A DNA stretch of 64,000 bases, taken from Streptacidiphilus anmyonensis (GTDB taxonomy: Bacteria; Actinomycetota; Actinomycetes; Streptomycetales; Streptomycetaceae). The notes beneath the pieces were generated by a model that saw only the letters and a program-made list of their open reading frames with translations, was not told where the DNA came from and did no database searches. Below, piece after piece: positions 43,467 to 51,302 of the stretch. Location of the stretch: the NCBI RefSeq assembly GCF_000787855.1, contig NZ_BBPQ01000005.1:108576-172575 (forward strand), written 5' to 3'. Each line of letters starts with the position of its first letter. Position 1 is the stretch's first letter. The position numbers were made by a program, and so were the translations under genes.

Positions 43467-43663
43467 CCATGGCCGGCGACGAGCCGCAGGTGCCGGGCCA
43501 CTGCATCGGCTGCGGGGTCGGCGGCAGGCTCGGCCGACTGATCAACGAGGTCGATACCAACTCCGGCGCGGGCTGGACCAACGTGCAGTGCGCGGAGTGC
43601 GAGGAGCAAGGCCGGGGCCTGCCGCCGGTCGGGCCGTGGACACCGCGTCGACACCAGCTCTGA
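43463..43663 (+). CDS. Small CxxC zinc-finger-like protein
   Basis: The 66-residue protein has HCIGCGVGGRLGRL and VQCAECEEQG, two CxxC pairs about 30 residues apart that would form one zinc site. The GTG start overlaps the preceding stop (GTGA); ATG 43469 is an alternative. It is the last of the three coupled micro-genes and its role is unknown. Confidence 0.6.
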   Translation: MTMAGDEPQVPGHCIGCGVGGRLGRLINEVDTNSGAGWTNVQCAECEEQGRGLPPVGPWTPRRHQL

Positions 43664-43728
43664 GCCACTGGAGTCAGTTCCGCTCCGGGACTTGAATCTC
43701 CCCCAACGGGAGTTCCTAGCGTGGCCGC

Positions 43729-45285
43729 ATGCGAAACGATCACGACATCACGACCGCGTTCGTCCTGGCCTCCGGCCCCTTCACGGGCGGACTGCTGTGG
43801 GAGCGGGTGGGCGAGCGCCTGCGCGAGGCGGGTGCGGAGGTGCACACCGCGCAGTTGACCGGGGCGGGTGGCGATGCGCCGGCCTCGGGAGATCACCCGG
43901 AGGAGGACGAGGCCGAGGCCGACCTCGAGACCCACATCGCAGATGTGGTCCGGCTGATCGACGACGTCGCCGCGCCGCAGGTGGTGCTCGTCGGGCACGG
44001 GTACGCCATCCTTCCCGTGCTCGGCGCGGCGCAGCAGCGTGTGGACCGCGCGGCGCGGATCGTGTACCTCGACTCCGGACTGCCGCAGGACGGCGACGCG
44101 GGGATCACCCTGGTGCCCGACGCCGGCCTGCGGGAGCTGCTGCGGGAGTCGCCGGAGGCGACGGTGCCCGCGCCCGCGCCCGACGAGTGGGAGCGGTGGG
44201 GGAACACCACCGGATTGACCGCCGCGGATCTGGACCGGCTCTCCGCGCTGGCCGCGCCGCAGCCCGGCCGCACGCTCACGCAGCCGCTGCGGCTGACCGG
44301 CGCGCTGGCGGCGGTGCCGACCAGCGGGATCCTGTGCACGGCGGGCGGGGTGACCATCGCCGCCGTGCAGAGCCTGGTGTCGTCCGGGATGCCGCAGTTC
44401 CAGGCCCTGGCCGATCCGCGGGTCGGGTTCTTCGAGCTGGAGACCGGCCACTGGCCGATGCTCTCCTGCCCGGACGAGCTCGCCGCGACGCTGCTGCGCG
44501 CCGCCGCCGGCGACGGGCACCGGCTCGTTCCGGCCGCCGCGAGCAGGCCGTTCCAGGCGCGTCCGTTCCTGCTGGACGTCCCCGACGCGGCCCGGGTCCG
44601 CAGCGGCCGCGTCGACCTGCACCTGCCGCCGCGGGTGGCCCCGCAGCCGGACGCCGGGTATCCCGTTCCCGCCGTGCTCTTCGTGCACGGCGGCCCGCTG
44701 CCGCGGGACATGGTCCCCGCGCCGCGCGACTGGCCGCTATACACCGGCTACGCCCGACTCGCGGCGAGCGAGGGCCTCGTCGGAGCGGTCGTGTCGCACC
44801 GCCTCCACACGCCGTCCGACTACCCGACCGCCGCCGCGGACGTCGCCGAGGCCCTGGAGGTGCTGCGCGCCGATCCGCGCGTCGACGCGGAGCGGATCGC
44901 GGTCTGGTGCTTCTCCGGCGCGGGCCTGCTGCTGGCGGACCACCTCGCCGCTCCCCCGCCGTGGCTGCGTTGCGTCGCCGCGACCTATCCGGTGCTGGCC
45001 CCGCTGCCGGGGTGGACCGGTGTCGACCCGCGCTTCGCCCCCGCCGCGGTGCTGCCGAAGTCCGGCGGCCTGCCGGTCGTGCTGACCCGCGTCGGCCTGG
45101 AGTCGCCGGAGATCGCCGAGACCGTGGCCTCGTTCCTTGCGGCCGCAGGCGAGTGCGGCGCGACGGTGGAGCTCGTCGACGTGCCGAACGGCCGCCACGG
45201 CTTCGACGTGGAGGAGCCGACACAGGAGTCCAGCGAGGCCGTCCGGCGCGCGATGCGCGCGGTGTGCGCGCGTCTGCGCGGTTGA
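43729..45285 (+). CDS. Two-domain alpha/beta hydrolase with a degenerate N-terminal nucleophile
   Basis: The 518-residue protein fuses two alpha/beta-hydrolase domains. Residues about 10-250 follow the small EstC-like family (FVLASGPFTGGLLWERVGERL, LETGHWPMLSCPDELA with the catalytic His), but the nucleophile elbow reads VGHGYAI where active members have GHSY, so Ser is Gly. Residues about 275-515 are dienelactone-hydrolase-like (VPAVLFVHGGPLP, WCFSGAGLLLADHL, VPNGRHGFDVEEPTQE with His). The second domain has Ser in CFSGAG and a usable His, so it may be the only active one. The role is unknown. Confidence 0.75.
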   Translation: MRNDHDITTAFVLASGPFTGGLLWERVGERLREAGAEVHTAQLTGAGGDAPASGDHPEEDEAEADLETHIADVVRLIDDVAAPQVVLVGHGYAILPVLGAAQQRVDRAARIVYLDSGLPQDGDAGITLVPDAGLRELLRESPEATVPAPAPDEWERWGNTTGLTAADLDRLSALAAPQPGRTLTQPLRLTGALAAVPTSGILCTAGGVTIAAVQSLVSSGMPQFQALADPRVGFFELETGHWPMLSCPDELAATLLRAAAGDGHRLVPAAASRPFQARPFLLDVPDAARVRSGRVDLHLPPRVAPQPDAGYPVPAVLFVHGGPLPRDMVPAPRDWPLYTGYARLAASEGLVGAVVSHRLHTPSDYPTAAADVAEALEVLRADPRVDAERIAVWCFSGAGLLLADHLAAPPPWLRCVAATYPVLAPLPGWTGVDPRFAPAAVLPKSGGLPVVLTRVGLESPEIAETVASFLAAAGECGATVELVDVPNGRHGFDVEEPTQESSEAVRRAMRAVCARLRG

Positions 45286-45392
45286 GTTGAGCCGGATTCT
45301 CATCGCGTCTTCATACGGCGGGGCCGGTCGGCGGGTATCAGCCGGGTGTCCGAGCATTTCGCAGGTCAGGCAGGACAGGGCAGGCGAGGACC

Positions 45393-45773
45393 ATGGGACC
45401 GTACGGACCTCTTCGCATCCACGGGGCCGGGAACCACGGCTGGTTCTGGGTGTTCTCGGGGATCACGATGGTGCTCTTCTGGGTGCTGTTGGTGCTGGCG
45501 ATCATCCTGATCGTCCGCGCCCTCACCCACCGCGGCCGGTGGTCCGGCCGCAACGGCGCCGCTCACACCGTGCCGGCGCCGCCGCCCGGCTCCGCTTCCG
45601 GCTACACGCCGGGCGCGCCCGCAGGCGGCTCGGCGGAGCAGATCCTCGCCGAGCGGCTCGCCCGCGGGGACATCGACGTCGACGACTACCACCGCCGCCT
45701 CGCCGCGCTGCACCAGGGCACCGTCCCGCCGCCGCCGACGTCCCCGCCCGCGCCCCCGTCCTCGGAGGCGTAG
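45393..45773 (+). CDS. Single-pass membrane protein with SHOCT-type C-terminus
   Basis: The 126-residue protein has one hydrophobic helix (WVFSGITMVLFWVLLVLAIILIVRAL), a Pro/Gly-rich linker, and a C-terminal short oligomerisation motif (AEQILAERLARGDIDVDDYHRRLAALH) of the SHOCT family. The extreme C-terminus is Pro/Ser-rich. SHOCT proteins are small actinobacterial membrane components of unclear job. Its role here is unknown. Confidence 0.75.
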   Translation: MGPYGPLRIHGAGNHGWFWVFSGITMVLFWVLLVLAIILIVRALTHRGRWSGRNGAAHTVPAPPPGSASGYTPGAPAGGSAEQILAERLARGDIDVDDYHRRLAALHQGTVPPPPTSPPAPPSSEA

Positions 45774-45909
45774 CGGCGTAGCGGCGAGGCGGCTGCGCGC
45801 GACGCGGCGACCGCCGCCCGAACGGAGCAGTAGCGGGTCATCCCCGCGGCCGGCTGCGGACACGATGGCAGGGACCCGTCGTTCCGCAGCAGGCAGCAGG
45901 GGAGGGTCC

Positions 45910-46842
45910 GTGTCCGCTCCCGAGGCGCTGCGCAGGGCACAGGCGCGCCTCAAGGCGACCAGGGCGGCGGCGCTGGGACGGTTCGAGTCGATGCAGGACC
46001 GGTGGCCCGTGGTCGGGGCGCTGCTGGTGCGGATTGTGAACGTGGGGCTGATGGACGCGGCGACACGGCTGGCCGCGCAGCTGTTCCTGACGACGATCCC
46101 GCTGCTGTTCGCACTCGGCGCGTTCGGCCCCGACAGCTTCCGGAGCCGGATGCTCTCCTCCTTGCGGGCGACGTTCGGACTGACCGGCGACAGTGCCCAG
46201 CAGGTGAAGCAGGTGGTGCAGGCGAGCAACGGCTCCGGGAGCCTCCAGCAGACCGTCGGCTGGATCGGCCTGGTGATGGCGCTGCTCTCCGCCACCAGTT
46301 GCAGCCGCGTCATCGCGCGGGTGTGCGCGGACGCCTGGGCGATGCCGAAGGCGCGGAGCCGTCCGGCGGCGTGGCGGTGGCTGGTCTGGATCATCTGCCT
46401 GGTCGGCTTCGTGCTGGTGCAGGGGCTGCTGCGCGACGGGTTCGGCGCCGGTCTGTGGCTGGGCATCCCGCTGACGTTCCTCGCGAGCGTGGTGCTGTGG
46501 TGGTGGACGCAGCACCTGCTGCTGGTGCGCCGGGTCGCTTGGCTGCCGCTGCTGCCGGGCGCGGTGCTCTGCGCGACCGCGACGACCGCGCTGTCCCTGA
46601 CCGCACGCCTGTACATGCCGAACGCGCTCAACCGCACGCTCCAGGACTACGGGTCGCTGGGTCTGGTGCTGACCCTCCTCTCCTGGCTGATCGTGCTCTC
46701 CGCCGCGATCGTCTTCGGCATCACGCTCGGCGCGGTGCTCGCCCAGCACCCGCCGCTGCAGCCGCTGCTGCACGCACCGGTGACCAGGAGTCCCGGGGAG
46801 GCCGGGGCGCCGGGGCGCCCGCCGGTTGAGCCGGGCGGGTGA
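45910..46842 (+). CDS. YihY/BrkB-family membrane protein
   Basis: The 310-residue protein has about six membrane helices (TRLAAQLFLTTIPLLFALGAF, LVWIICLVGFVLVQGLL, LTFLASVVLWWWTQHLLL, LPGAVLCATATTALS, LVLTLLSWLIVLSAAIVFGITLGAVL), the usual YihY topology. GTG 45910 (SAPEALRR) follows GGAGGG. Family members were once annotated as RNase BN, which is not supported. The role may be in envelope transport. It is co-directional with the SHOCT genes on both sides. Confidence 0.82.
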   Translation: MSAPEALRRAQARLKATRAAALGRFESMQDRWPVVGALLVRIVNVGLMDAATRLAAQLFLTTIPLLFALGAFGPDSFRSRMLSSLRATFGLTGDSAQQVKQVVQASNGSGSLQQTVGWIGLVMALLSATSCSRVIARVCADAWAMPKARSRPAAWRWLVWIICLVGFVLVQGLLRDGFGAGLWLGIPLTFLASVVLWWWTQHLLLVRRVAWLPLLPGAVLCATATTALSLTARLYMPNALNRTLQDYGSLGLVLTLLSWLIVLSAAIVFGITLGAVLAQHPPLQPLLHAPVTRSPGEAGAPGRPPVEPGG

Positions 46843-46913
46843 ACGCGTCGCCGCGCGGGCCGCCATATGTCCTGATATGTCTTTTCTCCAGCAACCGCCC
46901 CGGAGGAGGGACC

Positions 46914-47336
46914 ATGTCCAACTACCCGCTGCTCGACATCTTCTGGACGATGCTGGAGTTCTTCCTCTGGATCCTCTGGTTCTTCCTGCTCTTCAAGGTC
47001 CTCACCGACATCTTCCGCAGCCACGACATGGGCGGCGGAGTGAAGGCGCTCTGGATCGTCTTCGTGATCCTGGTGCCCTTCCTGGGCGTCCTCGTCTACG
47101 TCATCGCCCGTGGCCGGGGTATGACCCAGCGGGACATCGACCAGGCGCAGCAGGCCGACGCCGCGTTCAAGCAGTACGTCCGCGACGCCGCCGCAGCCCC
47201 CGACGGCGGTGCGGGCGGTGGCGGTGGTGGCGGCTCGAGCCACGTGGACGAGCTTGCCAAGCTCGCCGAGCTGCGGCGCAGCGGCGCGCTGACGGACGAG
47301 GAGTACCAGAAGGCGAAGGACAAGCTGCTCGCCTGA
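46914..47336 (+). CDS. PLDc_N plus SHOCT membrane protein
   Basis: The 140-residue protein starts MSNYPLLDIFWTMLEFFLWI, with two membrane helices in a PLDc_N-type hairpin (KVLTDIFRSHDMGGGVKALWIVFVILVPFLGVLVYVIARG), a Gly-rich linker, and a SHOCT motif (VDELAKLAELRRSGALTDEEYQKAKDKLLA). This is a common short Streptomyces architecture. GGAGGAGGG precedes ATG. Its SHOCT resembles that of the 45393 protein, and the two may oligomerise. Confidence 0.85.
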   Translation: MSNYPLLDIFWTMLEFFLWILWFFLLFKVLTDIFRSHDMGGGVKALWIVFVILVPFLGVLVYVIARGRGMTQRDIDQAQQADAAFKQYVRDAAAAPDGGAGGGGGGGSSHVDELAKLAELRRSGALTDEEYQKAKDKLLA

Positions 47337-47372
47337 TCCGCAGGACCGCACCCGAGGCAGGAGGGGAACCGG

Positions 47373-47702
47373 GTGGCCAACAAGGAGAGCGTCGGCACCG
47401 TGGTGGTCGCGGGCGCCGCCAATCTCGGCGTCGCCGTCGCCAAGGTGATCGCCGGGACGATCAGCGGCTCCAGCGCGATGCTCTCCGAGGCCGCACAGTC
47501 CTTCGCCGACACCGTCACCGAGGGGCTCCTGTTCACCGCCCTGCGGCACGGCGACCAGCCGCCCGACGCGCGACACCCCTCGGCCACCGCCGCGCAGATC
47601 GAGGCCCGGTGCGAGCAGGCGGAGCGTCGGCTGAGGACCCGCTACCCGCAGATCGCCCGCGTCTACCTCGACCCGACCCCCGGCGGCCCCGCCTCGGGCT
47701 GA
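47373..47702 (+). pseudogene. CDF-type cation transporter with large internal deletion
   Basis: The 109-residue frame joins the N-terminus of a cation-diffusion-facilitator (residues 1-68: GTVVVAGAANLGVAVAKVIAGTISGSSAMLSEAAQSFADTVTEGLL, ending near DARHP) straight to the family C-terminus (EQAERRLRTRYPQIARVYLDPTP). The intervening membrane helices and metal sites, about 200 residues, are gone, yet the frame is open and GGAGGGG precedes its GTG start. An in-frame deletion is inferred from family knowledge. The product cannot transport ions; it might be a neutral relic. Confidence 0.7.
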
Positions 47703-47797
47703 GCCCGGTCACCGAACGGTTCCCCGACCCGGCGGGGCCGGGGACGAGACCCGAGGGACGCGAGGGACGCGAGAGACGCCGGGCAGGCCCGCACGGG

Positions 47798-48364
47798 CTA
47801 CCCGGAGCGGCCCTGACGGGCCGCGAGTCTCCGGGTCACGGCCAGGACCGCCGACGCGCAGGTCGTTCCCAGCACCGCTCCCGCCACCACGTCGCCCGGG
47901 TAGTGCACGCCCGTATGGACCCTGGAGTACCCGACCGCGCAGGCCAGCAGCCCCAGCGGGGCCGCGGTGACCGGCAGGACCGTGCCCACCGTCGTCGCCA
48001 GCGCGAACGCCGACGCCGTGTGCCCGGAGGGGAACGACGCCGAACTGGGCATCGGCACGTGACGGTCGACGCGGACCTGTGCCGCCTCGCGGTCCGGACG
48101 GGGGCGGCGGACCAGGCTCTTGCCGAGCAGGTTGGCGCTGAAGGAGGCCAGACCGACCGCCGCCGCCCCCGCCAGGCCCGCCGTCCGGCAGCGCCCCGGG
48201 AGGAGGGTGAGGGCCGCCGCGATCGAGAGGTTGATCTTCGAGTTGTTCGCGGCGTGCGAGAGCCTGCGCAGCCCGACGTCCAGCGCGGGCGTGTCCGTGG
48301 CCGCCACGGCGGCGTACAGCGCGCCGTCGAGGGTGGCGAGGTCGTGCAGGACGGCGTCTTTCAC
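47798..48364 (-). CDS. PAP2-family phosphatase
   Basis: This 188-residue membrane phosphatase has the three PAP2 motifs: KSLVRRPRP, PSSASFPSGHTASAF and SRVHTGVHYPGDVVAG. It has about five membrane helices. It could dephosphorylate phosphatidic acid or undecaprenyl pyrophosphate. The GTG start overlaps the lipid-kinase stop by four bases, so translation is coupled to a kinase of the same lipid pathway. The pair would balance phosphorylation and dephosphorylation of a membrane lipid. Confidence 0.88.
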   Translation of the reverse strand: MKDAVLHDLATLDGALYAAVAATDTPALDVGLRRLSHAANNSKINLSIAAALTLLPGRCRTAGLAGAAAVGLASFSANLLGKSLVRRPRPDREAAQVRVDRHVPMPSSASFPSGHTASAFALATTVGTVLPVTAAPLGLLACAVGYSRVHTGVHYPGDVVAGAVLGTTCASAVLAVTRRLAARQGRSG

Positions 48365-49692
48365 GGGCGGTTCTCCATCGGACGGAGGAAGGCGAGACGG
48401 GCGACGTCGCGCCAGTCGAGACGGCGGGCGTGGACCTGCTGGTTCGGATCCGCGCCGGGACGGTCGCGCGGCACGCGCACCCGCAGGGCGCGGGCGGCCA
48501 GGGAGCAGACGACGGGCGTCGGCAGGAACAGCGCCTCGCCGTCCACGGCGACCGCGATCTCGACCGCGTCCGCGTCGACGGTGACCTGACGCGCCGACAG
48601 CACCGTCAGACCGGCCGCGCGGTCGCCGCGCAGCGCCAGGTCCGCCGCCTGGGCGGCGCCGTCGACGCGGATGCCGAGGACGCCCAGCACGCCGCGGTCC
48701 AGACGCGGACGGCGGCCCAGGCTGATCGGGTCGGGCGCGGCGTAGGGGTTGTTGCTGATCAGCAGCGCCTGCGGCGCGTCGAGGCGATGGTCGCCCGCGA
48801 GCGCGGTCAGGTGCGGGCCTCCCGTGCCGAGCAGCAGCTCGGGCAGCGCGTCCAGGGCGGTGGCGGTCTTGGCGTCGCGGTACTGCGGGCTCTGCACGAT
48901 CTGCGCGTAGGCGCCGAAGGAGACCGTGTTGACGAAGGTCCGGCCTCCCACCCGGCCGAGGTCGACGCGGAGTTCGACGCCGTCGCGCAGCGCGTCGAGG
49001 CAGGTCGCGGGATCGGTCCGGTCGAGGCCGAGGTCCATGGCGAAGTGGTTGCGGGTGCCGGCGGAGATGACCAGGAACGGCAGGCCGTGCTCGGCCGCGA
49101 CCGCGGCGACCAGGGCCTGGGTGCCGTCGCCTCCGGCGACGCCGAGCAGGTCGGCGCCCTCGGCGACGGCCTGGCGGGCGATCCCGGCGACGTCCTGCTG
49201 CACGGAGGTGTCCAGCAGCACCACGCGCGCGCCCAGCTCCTCGGCCCGCCGGACCAGCCCGAACTGCTCGACCTTGCCGCCGCCCGACTTCGGGTTCATG
49301 ATCAGCACGGGCCGTCGCGGCGGCGGGGTCTCCACCGCCGGCATCGGCTTGGGCGGCCGGGCCGCCCGCAGCGCGGACCGCGCGAAGAGGAGCGCGACAC
49401 CCCAGAGGACGAGCGCGAGCAGGACGACGAGCGCCTCCCGCGAGCTGACGGCCAGCACGAACACCCCGATCGGCGCGGCGACGGCCACGACGGCCCCGAT
49501 CACGCGCGGCAGGCCGTGGTGGGCGAGCGTCCACCACGCGCCGACAGCGGTGACCGCCAGCGCGATCAAGGCGCAGAACAGCACAAGCAGCCCGTGCAGA
49601 CCGGTGAACGCCACGGCGGCGACCGCCCCCGCCGCGCAGAGCAGCGCGGCCTGCGCCAGCAGCTGCGGCCGACGAGCCGGCCTGTCCGTCAT
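48361..49692 (-). CDS. Diacylglycerol-kinase-family lipid kinase with N-terminal membrane domain
   Basis: The 443-residue protein has four membrane helices (residues about 10-115), then a DagK catalytic domain: LIMNPKSGGGKVEQF (P-loop-like), GVAGGDGTQALVA (GGDGT), TRNHFAMDLGL, VDADAVEIAVDGE. It phosphorylates diacylglycerol or a related lipid. ATG 49692 has AAAGGG six bases upstream. It overlaps the PAP2 gene downstream. The membrane fusion is common in actinobacteria. Confidence 0.87.
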   Translation of the reverse strand: MTDRPARRPQLLAQAALLCAAGAVAAVAFTGLHGLLVLFCALIALAVTAVGAWWTLAHHGLPRVIGAVVAVAAPIGVFVLAVSSREALVVLLALVLWGVALLFARSALRAARPPKPMPAVETPPPRRPVLIMNPKSGGGKVEQFGLVRRAEELGARVVLLDTSVQQDVAGIARQAVAEGADLLGVAGGDGTQALVAAVAAEHGLPFLVISAGTRNHFAMDLGLDRTDPATCLDALRDGVELRVDLGRVGGRTFVNTVSFGAYAQIVQSPQYRDAKTATALDALPELLLGTGGPHLTALAGDHRLDAPQALLISNNPYAAPDPISLGRRPRLDRGVLGVLGIRVDGAAQAADLALRGDRAAGLTVLSARQVTVDADAVEIAVAVDGEALFLPTPVVCSLAARALRVRVPRDRPGADPNQQVHARRLDWRDVARLAFLRPMENRP

Positions 49693-49871
49693 CGGCACCC
49701 TTTCGTCCGCACGCGTGTCGGTGCCGACACGCTATCCGCGACAGCCCTGCTCGGCGCGCCGGACTCCGCCCCGAGCGTTCAGCGCGCGCGGCGCTCACCC
49801 GTTCAGCAGCAACGCGGGCGCTCCCGCGCCCATGCCGACCTGGCCCGCCCCCGTACTCCCACCGCCCGGCG

Positions 49872-51302
49872 TCAGACGTCGCTGACGGCCTTGACCCGGC
49901 CCTGGGCGATCGCGGCCAGCAGGGCCGCGTGGTCGAGGTGGGTCTGCTCCGCGTAGCCCGCGGCCCAGGAGGCCACCGCGCGGTCGAAGACGTCGCTGCG
50001 GCCGAGGTACTCGGCGATCTCCGCACGCATGCCGGAGCGGGCGTGGGCGCGGGCCAGGGTGCGGCCGCAGACCTGGGCGTAGCGCAGCAGCATCCGCGCG
50101 TCGAGGCGCTCGATCTCCAGCGAGCCCTTCATGTCGCGCAGCTGACGCCAGTAGAAGAAGCGTCCGGCGGGACCGGTGGCCCAGCCGAGGAAGATGTCGC
50201 TGGCCGCCTGGAGCAGCCGCTGCCCGACGACCACGCGCTGGCCCTGGTGCCGGTGCTTGCTCGGAGCCAGGTGTGCCGCCAGCACGGACTGCTCCGCCTC
50301 CTTGATCTGGAGCATCAGCGGGTCGCCGACCGTCGTCCCGGCCAGCAGGGCGACGAAGCAGCGGGTGCCGACGCTGCCCACGCCGACCACCTTGAGCGCC
50401 GCGTCGACGACCTTGAACCGCTCCAGCAGCACCCGGAGATCCTCCTGCATGCTGTGCAGGAAGTCCTCGAAGGTCTCCTGGACGATGCCGAGGTCGCGCA
50501 TCCCGATCGACTGGATCAGCGGAGGGTCGTGCTTGATCCGCGGCTCGCCGTCCGGACCGGGTTCGGTCAGCTTCTCCAGCGCCTGGAGGCTGGTGCGGCG
50601 CCGGGCCTTGGTCAGCATCTGCTCCGCTTCGGCGCGGTTGCGCTTGCGCACCTCGGTGAGCAGGTCCTGGGTGTCCACCCGCTCGTACCAGACGTCCAGC
50701 TCGGTCCAGGTGGCCAGCTCGCGCATGTGCTCGCGGTAGGCGCGGGCGGCAGCCTGGGCGGCCGCGGTCGCGTCGTTCTCGGACTGGCCGTTCTGGCGCG
50801 AGGCCACGGCCACGGACGCGGCCAGCCGCTTGACGTCCCACTCGAACGGGCCCGGCAGGGTCTCGTCGAAATCGTTCAGGTCGAAGAGCAGGGCACGCTC
50901 GGGCGAGGCGTAGAAGCCGAAGTTCGACAGGTGCGCGTCCCCGCACAGCTGCACGGTCAGCCCGGTGTTCGGCGACGAGGCGAGATCCGCCGCCATGATC
51001 GCGGGGCCGCCGCGCAGGAAGGCGAACTCGGTGGCGGCCATCCTGCCGTAGCGGATCGGCACGAGCTCCGGCACACGGGTGGCGGCCTGCGCCTCCAGGA
51101 TGGAGATCGGATCGGTGCGGTCCTTCGGCGGCGTCCACGGGCCCTGCGAGGAGCGGGGCACCGTCTTGCGCACGTCGCGCCCGCGCGATTCCTCCTCGCC
51201 CAGCCGCGCGACCTGCGGCACCGACTTAGGCCCGGTCTCCTTCTTCGCCGTGTCCGACGACTTCTCCGACTTCTCCGCCTTCTCCGGCTTCTCCGCAACC
51301 AT
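49872..51302 (-). CDS. DUF2252-family protein
   Basis: The 476-residue protein has MAATEFAFLRGGPAIMAADLAS, VQLCGDAHLSNFGFYASPERALLFDLNDFDETLPGPFEWDVKRLAAS, and GVGSVGTRCFVALLAG. The GDAHLSNFG and DFDE segments resemble aminoglycoside-phosphotransferase-like kinases, so a kinase-like fold is likely. Residues 1-30 are a Lys/Glu-rich repeat (EKPEKAEKSEK) made of 9-base units. ATG 51302 shares one base with the upstream membrane gene's stop (TGATG). The partner is presumably that membrane protein. The biochemical role is not established. Confidence 0.87.
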   Translation of the reverse strand: MVAEKPEKAEKSEKSSDTAKKETGPKSVPQVARLGEEESRGRDVRKTVPRSSQGPWTPPKDRTDPISILEAQAATRVPELVPIRYGRMAATEFAFLRGGPAIMAADLASSPNTGLTVQLCGDAHLSNFGFYASPERALLFDLNDFDETLPGPFEWDVKRLAASVAVASRQNGQSENDATAAAQAAARAYREHMRELATWTELDVWYERVDTQDLLTEVRKRNRAEAEQMLTKARRRTSLQALEKLTEPGPDGEPRIKHDPPLIQSIGMRDLGIVQETFEDFLHSMQEDLRVLLERFKVVDAALKVVGVGSVGTRCFVALLAGTTVGDPLMLQIKEAEQSVLAAHLAPSKHRHQGQRVVVGQRLLQAASDIFLGWATGPAGRFFYWRQLRDMKGSLEIERLDARMLLRYAQVCGRTLARAHARSGMRAEIAEYLGRSDVFDRAVASWAAGYAEQTHLDHAALLAAIAQGRVKAVSDV

